Shown here piece after piece: positions 1 to 8,359 of a DNA stretch of 64,000 nt. The notes under the pieces are model-generated. The model was not told the DNA's origin and made no database searches. It saw only the letters and a list, made by a program, of their open reading frames with translations. Numbering within the stretch: the first letter of the stretch is position 1; the number at the start of each line of letters is the position of its first letter. Made by a program: the position numbers and the translations under genes. Origin of the DNA: Phycisphaerales bacterium UBA7800 (GTDB lineage Bacteria > Planctomycetota > Phycisphaerae > Phycisphaerales > Phycisphaeraceae). The DNA is taken from the NCBI GenBank assembly GCA_002480565.1, contig DLCK01000089.1, positions 1 to 64,000 on the forward strand, in the 5' to 3' direction.

Positions 1-83
1 ACGAATGATGTCGAGTAAGCTCAACCTTTAAATCGTCCGCAATCTCAATCCATACAAGCACTTGTGAAATGACGTGCATAATG

Positions 84-151
84 TCCGCAGGCGGGAGTCC
101 AGTGGTATAAGCAGGCGTTTACAGAATGCCACAGGATTCCCGCCTGCGCGG
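84..151. repeat. REP-like imperfect inverted repeat
   Basis: The arms 'gtccgcaggcggga' (about 83-96) and 'tcccgcctgcgcgga' (about 138-152) are imperfect reverse complements around a loop of about 40 bases. The sequence has the look of the short extragenic palindromes often found as many copies in bacterial genomes. Reading through it gives only an arginine- and glycine-rich nonsense ORF, which I do not call as a gene. No second copy is seen in this window. Confidence 0.45.
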
Positions 152-214
152 AAATGACGAAAAAAAGACGGCATGAAGATGAATTTTTTGAACTGCTCTA
201 AACTACGAATCATT

Positions 215-257
215 AAAAAAACAACAACGCCGTGACATGATCGTGTCACGGCGTTGT
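215..257 (-). terminator. Rho-independent terminator of the glycosidase gene
   Basis: A perfect 14-bp stem (224-237 with 244-257) encloses a 6-base loop. On the minus strand it is followed directly by a run of T (complement of the A run at 215-221). It lies 28 bases beyond the stop codon of the glycosidase gene at 285 and fits as its terminator. Confidence 0.85.
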
Positions 258-284
258 CATTCAAAAAGAGTGTGTATCAATTGA

Positions 285-2180
285 TCAACGCAGCAGGTCG
301 AAATACAACCCGTTGGGTGCGCGATCCAGTGTCCATTGGTTTTCGACCTGGCTTGTACCATTGCGTGTGGGTTTGTTGAATCGGTTATTGGGCTGCCATG
401 TACCTGCAAAACCGGGCATGTTCAGCGTGCCATCAACAATGCTAAAGACGCGGATCATTTTCGATTCTGTGAGGGGTTTATCGTCGAGTGCGAAGAGTCC
501 GATGCAGTAGCGCTGGTCGGTGTTATACGGGGTGAACGTAAGCAGCGGATGTTTGAAAGAGCCACTACCGACATGGAAGATGGCTTGAGGCTTGTCGAGT
601 AACATCGTCCCTGCAGGAAAATCCATCATTACCTGTTTGTCAGATGAAACGAAGGACTTGGCAGCAAGTTGTTCAGCCAGTGATGCATCAAAGTCCACGG
701 ACAAGCCTTTGGCTTTACCTGCATCGACACGTTGTGCCAATTGTTTGAGCATGGCTGAATTGATTTCTTCTTTGACATCAACTCTTGCCAAATAGGCACC
801 GAGAACAAATGGGATCAGACGATCGCCGACATTGCTGTTGACACGGTTAAACGAAAACCAGTGATCCGAACTCCACCATGCTGGACGGTTATCTGACTGG
901 TATAGCCAAACGGTGGTGCCATCAATACCTGCAAGGTTACACATGACCGCGTGTACGGGATAGAGTTCCCATGCATATTTATTATCCAGATGCGAGTTGT
1001 ACTCGGTGATAAATCCGGGCTTCTTGATGCCGTCAAATTCACGGGCAGTGTTCATGCTCGCAAGGATGGAGATGCCCATGTCCTTGATGGTTGAAACTGC
1101 AAAAGCATCCTTTGCTGCGAGACGTTTACGCGGACCATGGGGCCAATAGTGTTGGAGGTCCATCATGTCGAGATTCGCATGCGCGGTCTTGCGCATCAGG
1201 GTATCACCACGAATCCAGCCATTGTCGGAAATCATGTGCTTCTTGTCACCGATCTTGTTTCGGATAAGGTCTCGCATGATTTTGTGATAGCGATCCTGCA
1301 TGGCATCGCAGAACAATACCATGTCCTGTTCCTTAGCATTGGGATCGCGGGTGTCTTTCCATGTGCGGACGTAAGGATTACACACGGGCACATTTCCCTT
1401 CGCCGGATCTTCCCCAGCTTCAAGCAGGTCACCCCATGCTTTGCTCAAAGCTTCACGAGTTGGATATTTGCCTTTGAGAAACGCGTTGAACTTGCGTTGG
1501 ACTTCTTGCTTGATCGGCCCTTTGTGTTTGAGATAGTTGTTTCGCCAACCTGCGCGGGAGTAGGTGTGATGCTCATTGCCCAATTGCAGACTGACAATGG
1601 CTGGCTCGTCTTTGTAGGCACGTCCGGTGTGCGGATTGACATGATTGAGCATATCGGAGACGAAACGATTATTCATTTCGATCAATTCATCTATCATGAC
1701 GATGCACTCAGAACCGCCACCATTTTTCTTGGCTAACGCCTGAGCATAGCCACGCGTATGCAGGTTCATATGCAGGTAAATACCACGCTTGATGGCATGG
1801 GCAAAAAAGCGGTCACGGTTATCCAACGATACAGGATTGATCTTTTCACCGAGACTGCCTTCCTGCATTCTGCTGGTATGGGTTTGAAAGCGGATGACAT
1901 TCACACCCATTTCCCGCAGGTCATCCAGGAGTGTGATCATATCCTCATCACTGATGGGATTGGAAGCTTCAAGATAACTCTGGAAACAGACACCGTAAAA
2001 ACGAGCATCCGTACCATCCTCAAACATCAAGCGTTTGGTGTCGGGATGGATGGTGACAAAGCCATGTTTACCTGCATTACCAGGAACCAGTCCAGCAGGT
2101 GATGGGGCTTTGGGTGCAGCGTAGGTGAGTGCGGTCATGCAGAACATGATCGTCAGGACAACAAGCGTATGAGCTTTCAT
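285..2180 (-). CDS. Secreted TIM-barrel glycoside hydrolase (GH5/GH-A clan-like)
   Basis: A 631-residue protein with a signal peptide at residues 1-21 (basic start, hydrophobic core, cleavage near TYA-A). The body looks like a clan GH-A (beta/alpha)8 glycosidase. A conserved GNEH at 201-204 offers Glu203 as acid/base after a beta-strand, and GFITEYNSH offers Glu393 as the likely nucleophile. The motif MGVNVIRFQ at 91-99 is also typical of GH5-type barrels. The enzyme presumably acts on a plant or algal polysaccharide outside the cytoplasm, but the exact family and substrate cannot be read from the sequence. It is the third gene on the minus strand after a LacI regulator and a solitary pseudopilin, 42 bases after the pseudopilin, so probably co-transcribed and controlled by that regulator. 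A strong terminator follows. Confidence 0.75.
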   Translation of the reverse strand: MKAHTLVVLTIMFCMTALTYAAPKAPSPAGLVPGNAGKHGFVTIHPDTKRLMFEDGTDARFYGVCFQSYLEASNPISDEDMITLLDDLREMGVNVIRFQTHTSRMQEGSLGEKINPVSLDNRDRFFAHAIKRGIYLHMNLHTRGYAQALAKKNGGGSECIVMIDELIEMNNRFVSDMLNHVNPHTGRAYKDEPAIVSLQLGNEHHTYSRAGWRNNYLKHKGPIKQEVQRKFNAFLKGKYPTREALSKAWGDLLEAGEDPAKGNVPVCNPYVRTWKDTRDPNAKEQDMVLFCDAMQDRYHKIMRDLIRNKIGDKKHMISDNGWIRGDTLMRKTAHANLDMMDLQHYWPHGPRKRLAAKDAFAVSTIKDMGISILASMNTAREFDGIKKPGFITEYNSHLDNKYAWELYPVHAVMCNLAGIDGTTVWLYQSDNRPAWWSSDHWFSFNRVNSNVGDRLIPFVLGAYLARVDVKEEINSAMLKQLAQRVDAGKAKGLSVDFDASLAEQLAAKSFVSSDKQVMMDFPAGTMLLDKPQAIFHVGSGSFKHPLLTFTPYNTDQRYCIGLFALDDKPLTESKMIRVFSIVDGTLNMPGFAGTWQPNNRFNKPTRNGTSQVENQWTLDRAPNGLYFDLLR

Positions 2181-2222
2181 GGAATTCTCTCGTAAAAGTG
2201 AAGGTACAAATTGCAGATTGGA

Positions 2223-2888
2223 TCAGGGCGTGGCATTGGCTTGCCACCAGTAAACACCATCTCGCCAGACAGTGGCATCCTTGGAAGTTTCAACATGGCC
2301 ATCAAGAAATGCGAAGTTGGCATCTTCACCATGCTGGTAGTCCACGGCAGAACTGTAATGAACCGAGTCAGCATAGTATGACCCGACTGCATTCACCTTG
2401 GTTTCCCCAATGAGGATAATTTTACTCAGGGGCTTGGCAACGCGGAGATGATCCAAGTGTGCCAGGGCTTTCTTGTCCCATTTATCACCGAGTTTGGTAT
2501 TGATGCCATAGGTGCGTGAGAGCATCACTTCACGAAACGCTGTTGGGCAATTCATGATGGTGCTTTTGGTTTGGTTGCTTACGTCGTAGCCTTGTATGAG
2601 ATTGAAATTTTCAAGACTGTAAAACCATGTTGAGGTGCCGATGGCTGAGTTGCCTCCAGCTGGTGGAAGCCAACCCTTAAACAGATCGGCATAGCCATAA
2701 ATCGCAAGTCCAACCTGCCTCATCTGCGTTGCGCACTGTGTACGTTCAGCTGCTTCACGTGCCTTGGCCAAGGCAGGTAACAGAATTGCAATGAGAAGAG
2801 AGATGATCGAAATGACCACCAGTAACTCAATGAGTGTGAACCCCGTAGACATACGTCTGCCAGATGTTTTTTCTGTCTTATCGTTCAT
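2223..2888 (-). CDS. Solitary prepilin-like protein with C-terminal H-x9-DG motif
   Basis: A pseudopilin of 221 residues. The ATG at 2888 is preferred to an upstream in-frame start because AAGGAACTGAG lies just before it. The N-terminus has the type III signal STG|FTLIELLVV with Glu+5, followed by a hydrophobic helix ending in LLPALAKAREAA. The C-terminus carries HGEDANFAFLDGHVE, which is His, nine residues, then Asp-Gly: the H-x9-DG motif known from planctomycete and lentisphaeral pseudopilins. Two CN/CP cysteines lie in the middle. It sits between a LacI regulator and a secreted glycosidase on the same strand and presumably forms part of an extracellular or periplasmic structure linked to sugar use. 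That role is inferred, not shown. Confidence 0.85.
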   Translation of the reverse strand: MNDKTEKTSGRRMSTGFTLIELLVVISIISLLIAILLPALAKAREAAERTQCATQMRQVGLAIYGYADLFKGWLPPAGGNSAIGTSTWFYSLENFNLIQGYDVSNQTKSTIMNCPTAFREVMLSRTYGINTKLGDKWDKKALAHLDHLRVAKPLSKIILIGETKVNAVGSYYADSVHYSSAVDYQHGEDANFAFLDGHVETSKDATVWRDGVYWWQANATP

Positions 2889-2928
2889 TCTCAGTTCCTT
2901 ATACCGGGGATGACACAACCCACAATCC

Positions 2929-3960
2929 TTAAACGCGGGCTACGGATTGGCGGGTGATGAGTTGTTCGTCAAACATATGAATGCGTTCTGAGACTTCTCG
3001 ACCTTGCAGTAAATCCACAAGCATTACCGCAGCCTGGCGTCCCATTGAACGCGCAGGAACCCCCATCACCGTCAACGGTGGCGTGAGCATCGCTGCGGGA
3101 TACTCATCATTAAATCCAACCATGCTGATATCTTTTGGGATCTGGATATCAAGCTGGTAGGCGGCCTGCATCAAACGTATCGACTCCGTCAAATCGTAAG
3201 CCAAAATCGCGGTGGCTTTCTGTCGTAAACTGTCACTCAGAAAGTCCGCATCCTCCATCACCATTGACTCATGATGATCAAGCAACGGTAAATCACGTGA
3301 GCGAATCTCACGCACAAACGCAGCATGCCGATCCAAAACCGCATGAGAGTCCGGCCGGGCGCGATCCGCCGAACCATTGCGATAAGCTATTCGCTGATGC
3401 CCCATTTCCTGGAGGTAGTCGAGGACTTTTTGAATCCCCAGATCATCATCCACCTGACAGGCATATCCTTTTTGACCAACGCGTGTGTTGATGCCCACAT
3501 AGGGAATGCCACTGGCTTCGACTTCCATCAAACTGTCTTTGGTTTGAATCCCCACCAGCAGGTATCCATCGACACGCCAAGGCGGAAGCTGCCCCGCGGA
3601 CGAACCATCAGCAGCAGGTTTGGGGAAACTGGTGCACACGCTGTAACCCAACTCATGAAGGACATCCACCGCAGCACCAATGGCAGCATTATTGACATCC
3701 GAAGCACTCTTCCATTGATGATTGAGTCCAAGCACAGCAATGACATGTGTCTGCTGGGCACGTAGCGACCGAGCAGTGAGATCCGGTCGATAGTTCAATT
3801 CAGCAACCGTCTGCATGATGCGATCACGTACCTGAGGTCGAACCGAAAAACCATTGGAATGATCGCCACGAAGCACACGACTGACAGTCGCATTGGAAAC
3901 ACCACATGCCTTGGCAATCATGGCCAGTGTCGGGCGGGAAGATGTTGATTCTTTAGCCAT
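2929..3960 (-). CDS. LacI-family transcriptional regulator
   Basis: A 343-residue protein. Residues 10-60 form the LacI helix-turn-helix (LAMIAKACGVSNATVSRVLRGD), followed by a hinge helix with SLRAQQ. The remainder is a periplasmic-binding-protein-like sugar sensor (VDGYLLVGIQ, DDDLGIQKVLDYL, GHQRIAY, ISMVGFNDEYPAAMLTPPLT). It is first in a minus-strand set with the pseudopilin (next ATG 40 bases after its stop) and the glycosidase, so it most likely controls that locus and itself. A dyad 36 bases before its start is a candidate operator. Confidence 0.92.
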   Translation of the reverse strand: MAKESTSSRPTLAMIAKACGVSNATVSRVLRGDHSNGFSVRPQVRDRIMQTVAELNYRPDLTARSLRAQQTHVIAVLGLNHQWKSASDVNNAAIGAAVDVLHELGYSVCTSFPKPAADGSSAGQLPPWRVDGYLLVGIQTKDSLMEVEASGIPYVGINTRVGQKGYACQVDDDLGIQKVLDYLQEMGHQRIAYRNGSADRARPDSHAVLDRHAAFVREIRSRDLPLLDHHESMVMEDADFLSDSLRQKATAILAYDLTESIRLMQAAYQLDIQIPKDISMVGFNDEYPAAMLTPPLTVMGVPARSMGRQAAVMLVDLLQGREVSERIHMFDEQLITRQSVARV

Positions 3961-3995
3961 TGCAATCTTTCAGTAATCGTTTTACTTAACTTATT

Positions 3996-4016
3996 CTTAC
4001 CGTAAATATCGGTAAG
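3996..4016. promoter_or_regulatory. Candidate LacI-type operator upstream of lacI-like gene
   Basis: A perfect dyad, CTTACCG - 7 bases - CGGTAAG, lies 36-56 bases before the start codon of the LacI-type gene on the minus strand. Position and symmetry fit an autoregulatory operator. The spacing is wider than in many LacI-family sites, so assignment to this regulator is an inference. Confidence 0.55.
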
Positions 4017-4116
4017 TCAAGGCAGCAGAGGCAAAATTTATTCAAGTACATATATAGTTCAACATCGACATATCGATGCGATAATTTGAACATTGCGGTA
4101 GAATATGACGCACATC

Positions 4117-4190
4117 GCACCCGTAGCTCAGCTGGATAGAGCACCGGTTTCCGGAACCGAAGGTCACAGGTTCGAGTCCTGTCGGGTGTA
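4117..4190 (+). tRNA. tRNA-Arg (anticodon CCG)
   Basis: A cloverleaf of 74 bases: acceptor arms gcacccg and cgggtgt (one G-U pair), D arm gctcagctggatagagc, anticodon loop ttccgga giving CCG, T arm acagg-ttcgagt-cctgt, discriminator A. The CCA end is not encoded. It reads codon CGG. Confidence 0.93.
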
Positions 4191-4526
4191 TTGCGTGAAG
4201 GTTCAATGCTATTTCAGCCTTGTTTGTCTTGTGGCTTTTGACGTCATGGCAGCAATAACAGAGGCCGGTTTTTCGAAGACGTCACATTTCATTTCACAGG
4301 CGTCTGACTACAAGTTCATTTGCGAAGACAGGCGTATAAGCCCTTTTAAAAAGATGTTTTGAGGTTATTTTAAAATCTTGTGGAATTCAATATTTATCTG
4401 TTTTTGGACTTTTCTTATGACAGAATCGGCCTAGAATCAATGGAGTTGGCAAACGGTCGACCTGTCAGGTAGCACAGTCGACGAAGACGCAGCCCCGCTG
4501 GAATCCTACGACGCCGGAATCCTACC
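4191..4526. other. Intergenic stretch without a recognisable gene
   Basis: This AT-rich stretch separates tRNA-Arg from the SirB1-like gene. I see no convincing ORF, no terminator with a T run after the tRNA, and no clear promoter. The part just before 4527 has a short direct repeat 'ggaatcctac' (about 4500-4509 and 4516-4525). Confidence 0.5.
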
Positions 4527-5234
4527 ATGCACCCTTCGCCACCCATCTTCTGCAGCCGACCGGTCTATAACTACTTCCTTGAAGCACTCGAGCACATGGA
4601 CACCATGGACGGACTGCTTCAAGCTGCCATCGCCATCTCCATGCATGGCGATCCCAAGACCTACCCGGAACAAATTCTTGAACAGATGCAGCAGATCAGT
4701 GACCGTGTGCTCGAACAATGTCACAGCGAAACGCCCAAAGCCCTGGTGTCGCATTTACACGATGTGATGTTTGATCAGATGGGTTTTAAAGGTAACCGCG
4801 AACATTATGATGATGTCTCAAACAGCCTGCTTTCCCAAGTCCTCGCATCGCGACAAGGTATCCCGCTGACACTGAGCCTCATCTATGTCATCACTGCCCA
4901 TGATCTTGGATTGCCTACTGTGGGGATCAATACACCCGGTCATTTTCTTGCAGCCATTGAAGTCGATTCGGATGTAATGCTCGTTGACCCGTTTAATAAC
5001 GGACGCATTCTCACTGATGAACAGGCAGTGGAAATCATCGAGAATGTCACCGGCCAGATGGTTGAAGAAGAGGATGCCCAGGCACTCTTTGAACCGGCAT
5101 CACATCATCAGTGGATCGAGCGCATGATCAACAATCTTATCGCGGTCTACCATCGAATGGGTTCGCCACGTGACTTGTCAGCCATGCGTGAACTCAAACG
5201 CCTGCTGGTGATCGATTCAGGTGATGGGTATTAG
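4527..5234 (+). CDS. SirB1-family transglutaminase-like protein
   Basis: A 235-residue cytoplasmic protein. The central stretch SRQGIPLTLSLIYVITAHDLG followed by VGINTPGHFLAAIE matches the SirB1/transglutaminase-like core 2 family, where GxPxxL(S)xxY and PGHFL are the hallmarks. The family has a transglutaminase-like fold, but most members have no proven enzyme activity. VDPFNNGRIL near residue 155 is also typical. The ATG at 4527 lacks a clear ribosome binding site, so an alternative start a few codons downstream is possible. It stands alone between tRNA-Arg and a convergent gene. Confidence 0.8.
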   Translation: MHPSPPIFCSRPVYNYFLEALEHMDTMDGLLQAAIAISMHGDPKTYPEQILEQMQQISDRVLEQCHSETPKALVSHLHDVMFDQMGFKGNREHYDDVSNSLLSQVLASRQGIPLTLSLIYVITAHDLGLPTVGINTPGHFLAAIEVDSDVMLVDPFNNGRILTDEQAVEIIENVTGQMVEEEDAQALFEPASHHQWIERMINNLIAVYHRMGSPRDLSAMRELKRLLVIDSGDGY

Positions 5235-5290
5235 GTCAACACCTTTTGGTGACTTGGAAAATATTCAACCCATTTTATAACACGAACCCT

Positions 5291-5314
5291 CAGCGACACG
5301 CAGTGTCGCAGCTA
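5291..5314. repeat. Dispersed short hairpin repeat, copy 1
   Basis: Pattern CAG(C/T)GACACG(C/A)AGTGTCGCAGCTA. It forms a small GC-rich hairpin (gcgacac with gtgtcgc). A second copy with two differences lies at 11839-11862, also between genes. Confidence 0.6.
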
Positions 5315-5355
5315 TGACGTGACACCAATACGAGACGAGAGTAGTTTACTACGCT

Positions 5356-8124
5356 CTACTCTTTTTCGACGCCCAATACATTTGTCACATCTTCATCAGT
5401 AACGATCTTTCGATCCTGTCCTGAGAGACCTTCATATTGGTTGTTTTGGATTGTCGCACCATTGACACTGTTGAGGTAAATGGACGTGTAAATACCTTTG
5501 CCATTAACGGTCATGGCTGAATCCTTTGCAAGGTTTTTGCGTAGGAATGTATCTTCAAGCGGGGTAAGGAATCGGTTATTGCGAATCGTGACATTACGTG
5601 CATTGCGGACGGCGATCCCCATGCCACGCCAGTTCATGAAGGTGTTATCAACAATCTTGAGGTGACTGTTGGCATACTGATTGGTGGTGGTAAACGCGCG
5701 GAAATTATCCTTCTCATTACCAGCACGGAAACGGCGGGTGTAGACACTGATAAATGCAGGGTCCACATTCAGAAAATCTCGAGCACGTGACATGTAACTG
5801 AAGTTATTCATGTCGAAGGTATTGCCTTGAATCCAGAGATGACTCGGTGGCGGACCTTCAGGCCAACCCGGTTCGTTTGCTGCAAAAATTGGTGGTGATG
5901 CGAGTCCTTCAAATCGGTTATTAAAGACCATCGCATGAGGCGCTTTAATGTAGACGGCATATCGCATGCTGTTGGCAAAGATCGAATCACGCACCACAAA
6001 ACGTGATGCTGCGCGCATGTTGTACACCATCGTCGCACGTGGTTCACTGCTCTTTTCCCATGCATCAAGTCCTGGGATTGTGCTCGATAGCGTGTAACGG
6101 TCATCATTAACAATCTGGACCTCGGCGTAACCAAGAACCTGGCCGTTAACGGGATTAAAGAACATGAGTTTGTCGCCGACTCGTGGCATATCGCCGGTCG
6201 AAAGTTTACGCAGTTGACGAGCATATCGAATTTTGGGATCACGCTCATTGAGCATCAGGGAAATGACGTTGTCGTCCGGATTATCATCTGCCTTGACTGC
6301 CAGTGTCCGGGCATAGGTGTTCATGATGTCTTCGCAGACACCTTCAATATGCAGATTTTCAACCCAGACCCCTTCACGCCCGCGACCGTGAATCCCATCG
6401 GACGTGGTGCTGATGGTGCGACCTTTGACCGGTACGAGTGTGGTGTCCAGAATATTGATTGCATCAGTCGCCCAGTTTCGTAACAGCCCCCCGCCGGATG
6501 CCTGACAGTCGAAGTTCCACATGGTGACATCTTCACTGCCCCCGCGTGTGACCAGATAAAGCGTGCCTGCTTTTTTGTTTTTGATCAGCCATTTAGAGCC
6601 GGCTTTAATTGTGCCGTTGGTACGGGTGACTTTCATTTCAAAGACATCAGGCTCGTTGGTAGCCACAAGATTGTGATTACTTGCAGCAGGGAAAAATGAC
6701 CAGACCCCTTCTGCCAATCGGCCGGGAATATTCGCGTCATAGGCATAACCATGTGCGTGGCCTTTGCGAGCGATGTCGTTAATCGGGTGCGCCGATCCGG
6801 GTTTGATTTTGAAGGTGACCGTCTGAGTATGCCCGTTCTCCGGTGTGACTTTGGTGATGAGACCTTCGGAAAACGGCAGCAGATCACCGGTAACTTTCAG
6901 ATCAGCCAGAACCACTTTCTGTGATTTATTAACGGTAAAGAGATTGATACCTTTACGCTGAATTTCCGGCGAGTTCATCACCATCGTCGCGCCATTGCCA
7001 TCAAAAACAAGGCGTTGGGTTTCTTTGATTTCAAAGAGATTGCCAGCGATTTGATTGCTTGCCACAGTGTAGGTTTGGCCACGTTGCAAACGAACGCCCA
7101 CGTAGTTGTCGCCCTGTTGATTCTTGGCTGCATCGGAGATCGCCTTGCGAATGATTTGCGTCGCATCTCCTGAAATGGGATTGACAATGATCCAACGCGG
7201 AGCAGGAATGTCGATGGCCTTGCGCGGGACATCGGGTTCGTAGACATCCAGTAAACCATCTGCACCTCGATGGACACGTAACGGTGCTCGACGGACGGCC
7301 CACTCGACGACGGTTGCATCAAGTTTGATGCCACCGACTTTGCTACTTGTCCCCTGAATTGCCAACACCACGGATTGGCCTTTGGCGATGTAACCAAGGT
7401 CGGTGTTTATGCCAGTTTTCCCTTTAATGTCTATACGACGACGTAAGCCCGATTGACCATCGACATAAATTTCAACAACTCGTCCGCCTTGGACCCATGC
7501 ATCGTGCAATGCATACGTACCGCTGTGAGGCACCTTGTACGACACTTTGGTAGACAGATTGTCCTGCGACTGACCAAAGGGAACTTCCACACTGTCTTGA
7601 TGAACTGCGAGCCAAGGCACAGTCATTTTCTTCGTAGGAACATCCGACGTGTACCGTGATGCTGACCATTGACCAATGTCTTGAAAACGCTCGGTCGCCT
7701 GAGCATCCTTATGCAACACACTCACGGGAATCGCGACCTGCTTGGTGACCTGATACGAACATTCTGTAATGGCATCCGACTGACTGGATGGACTCATCGA
7801 CGTGACGACGACTTGATCGCCTGCACAGAGATACCCAAGGAACACGTCAAATTCAAAAGCCTGATCCGCCCCCAGGGATGTACGAACAATTGGAGCAGGT
7901 TGCTGTGCTTGCTCGACACCTGCACGTTGGATCTTGACTGAAAAATGAACCGCGATGTCCAACTTGGCAGATGTCTTGATGGAACTTTTGGTAATGGCAT
8001 AAAAACCATCTTCACCAGGTTTGATCGTCGTCAGCCCATTACTTTGAGCAAGAGCGACTTGACTGCCCCATAGCATCAACGCACTTAAAACCAATACAGA
8101 CCAACAAAATTTGCTTCGCATCAT
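5356..8124 (-). CDS. Secreted right-handed parallel beta-helix protein
   Basis: A 922-residue protein with a signal peptide at residues 1-26 (ending QVALA-Q). Residues 30-270 look like beta-sandwich modules, with VVEIYVDGQSGLRRRI resembling a carbohydrate-binding type fold. From about residue 320 onwards short repeated strand units appear, such as KIVDNTFMNWRG, VTIRNNRFL and ATIQNNQYEG near the C-terminus. These rungs are typical of right-handed beta-helix polysaccharide lyases, hydrolases or epimerases. I cannot assign a catalytic family. The start is the first of two adjacent ATG codons, with AGGGAAG just upstream. It is divergent from a GntR/LacI hybrid regulator, which probably controls it. 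A weak 7-bp dyad overlaps its stop codon. Confidence 0.75.
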   Translation of the reverse strand: MMRSKFCWSVLVLSALMLWGSQVALAQSNGLTTIKPGEDGFYAITKSSIKTSAKLDIAVHFSVKIQRAGVEQAQQPAPIVRTSLGADQAFEFDVFLGYLCAGDQVVVTSMSPSSQSDAITECSYQVTKQVAIPVSVLHKDAQATERFQDIGQWSASRYTSDVPTKKMTVPWLAVHQDSVEVPFGQSQDNLSTKVSYKVPHSGTYALHDAWVQGGRVVEIYVDGQSGLRRRIDIKGKTGINTDLGYIAKGQSVVLAIQGTSSKVGGIKLDATVVEWAVRRAPLRVHRGADGLLDVYEPDVPRKAIDIPAPRWIIVNPISGDATQIIRKAISDAAKNQQGDNYVGVRLQRGQTYTVASNQIAGNLFEIKETQRLVFDGNGATMVMNSPEIQRKGINLFTVNKSQKVVLADLKVTGDLLPFSEGLITKVTPENGHTQTVTFKIKPGSAHPINDIARKGHAHGYAYDANIPGRLAEGVWSFFPAASNHNLVATNEPDVFEMKVTRTNGTIKAGSKWLIKNKKAGTLYLVTRGGSEDVTMWNFDCQASGGGLLRNWATDAINILDTTLVPVKGRTISTTSDGIHGRGREGVWVENLHIEGVCEDIMNTYARTLAVKADDNPDDNVISLMLNERDPKIRYARQLRKLSTGDMPRVGDKLMFFNPVNGQVLGYAEVQIVNDDRYTLSSTIPGLDAWEKSSEPRATMVYNMRAASRFVVRDSIFANSMRYAVYIKAPHAMVFNNRFEGLASPPIFAANEPGWPEGPPPSHLWIQGNTFDMNNFSYMSRARDFLNVDPAFISVYTRRFRAGNEKDNFRAFTTTNQYANSHLKIVDNTFMNWRGMGIAVRNARNVTIRNNRFLTPLEDTFLRKNLAKDSAMTVNGKGIYTSIYLNSVNGATIQNNQYEGLSGQDRKIVTDEDVTNVLGVEKE

Positions 8125-8290
8125 TCATCTTCCCTGTTTCTTTTTACACCGTTGTAAGTAAAACTATAGGCATCAACTGACCCACAGACAAACGAACACG
8201 CCAATTTCATCTCAACTGTTTTCGTTTTAACTTCTTCGAAATTTGACCCTTAACGTCAAATAAAAAAACAAACTCTATTTTTAAAAAATT

Positions 8291-8335
8291 GGTCAATTGA
8301 CCTGCTCGTTTATTTGGTAAGAATTACTTTACCAA
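8291..8335. promoter_or_regulatory. Two candidate operator dyads in a divergent intergenic region
   Basis: A perfect 12-bp palindrome GGTCAATTGACC (8291-8302) and a dyad TTGGTAA - 8 bases - TTACCAA (8314-8335) lie 25-70 bases before the start of the GntR/LacI hybrid regulator and between it and the divergent beta-helix gene. Either could be the binding site of that regulator. This is inference from position and symmetry. Confidence 0.5.
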
Positions 8336-8359
8336 TCCGCTTAACTGGAACCCCAATTC

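Noticed and set aside
28..264. ORF of 78 codons on the minus strand
   Set aside because: It runs through the REP-like repeat and the terminator hairpin and has no ribosome site or homology-like pattern.
1137..1736. 199-codon plus-strand ORF inside the glycosidase
   Set aside because: Antisense shadow of a well-supported secreted enzyme.
4105..4362. ORF of 85 codons on the plus strand
   Set aside because: It reads through tRNA-Arg; the first 30 codons are the tRNA.
5338..5362. Terminator for the beta-helix gene
   Set aside because: A 7-bp dyad is present but overlaps the stop codon and has no T run on the minus strand.
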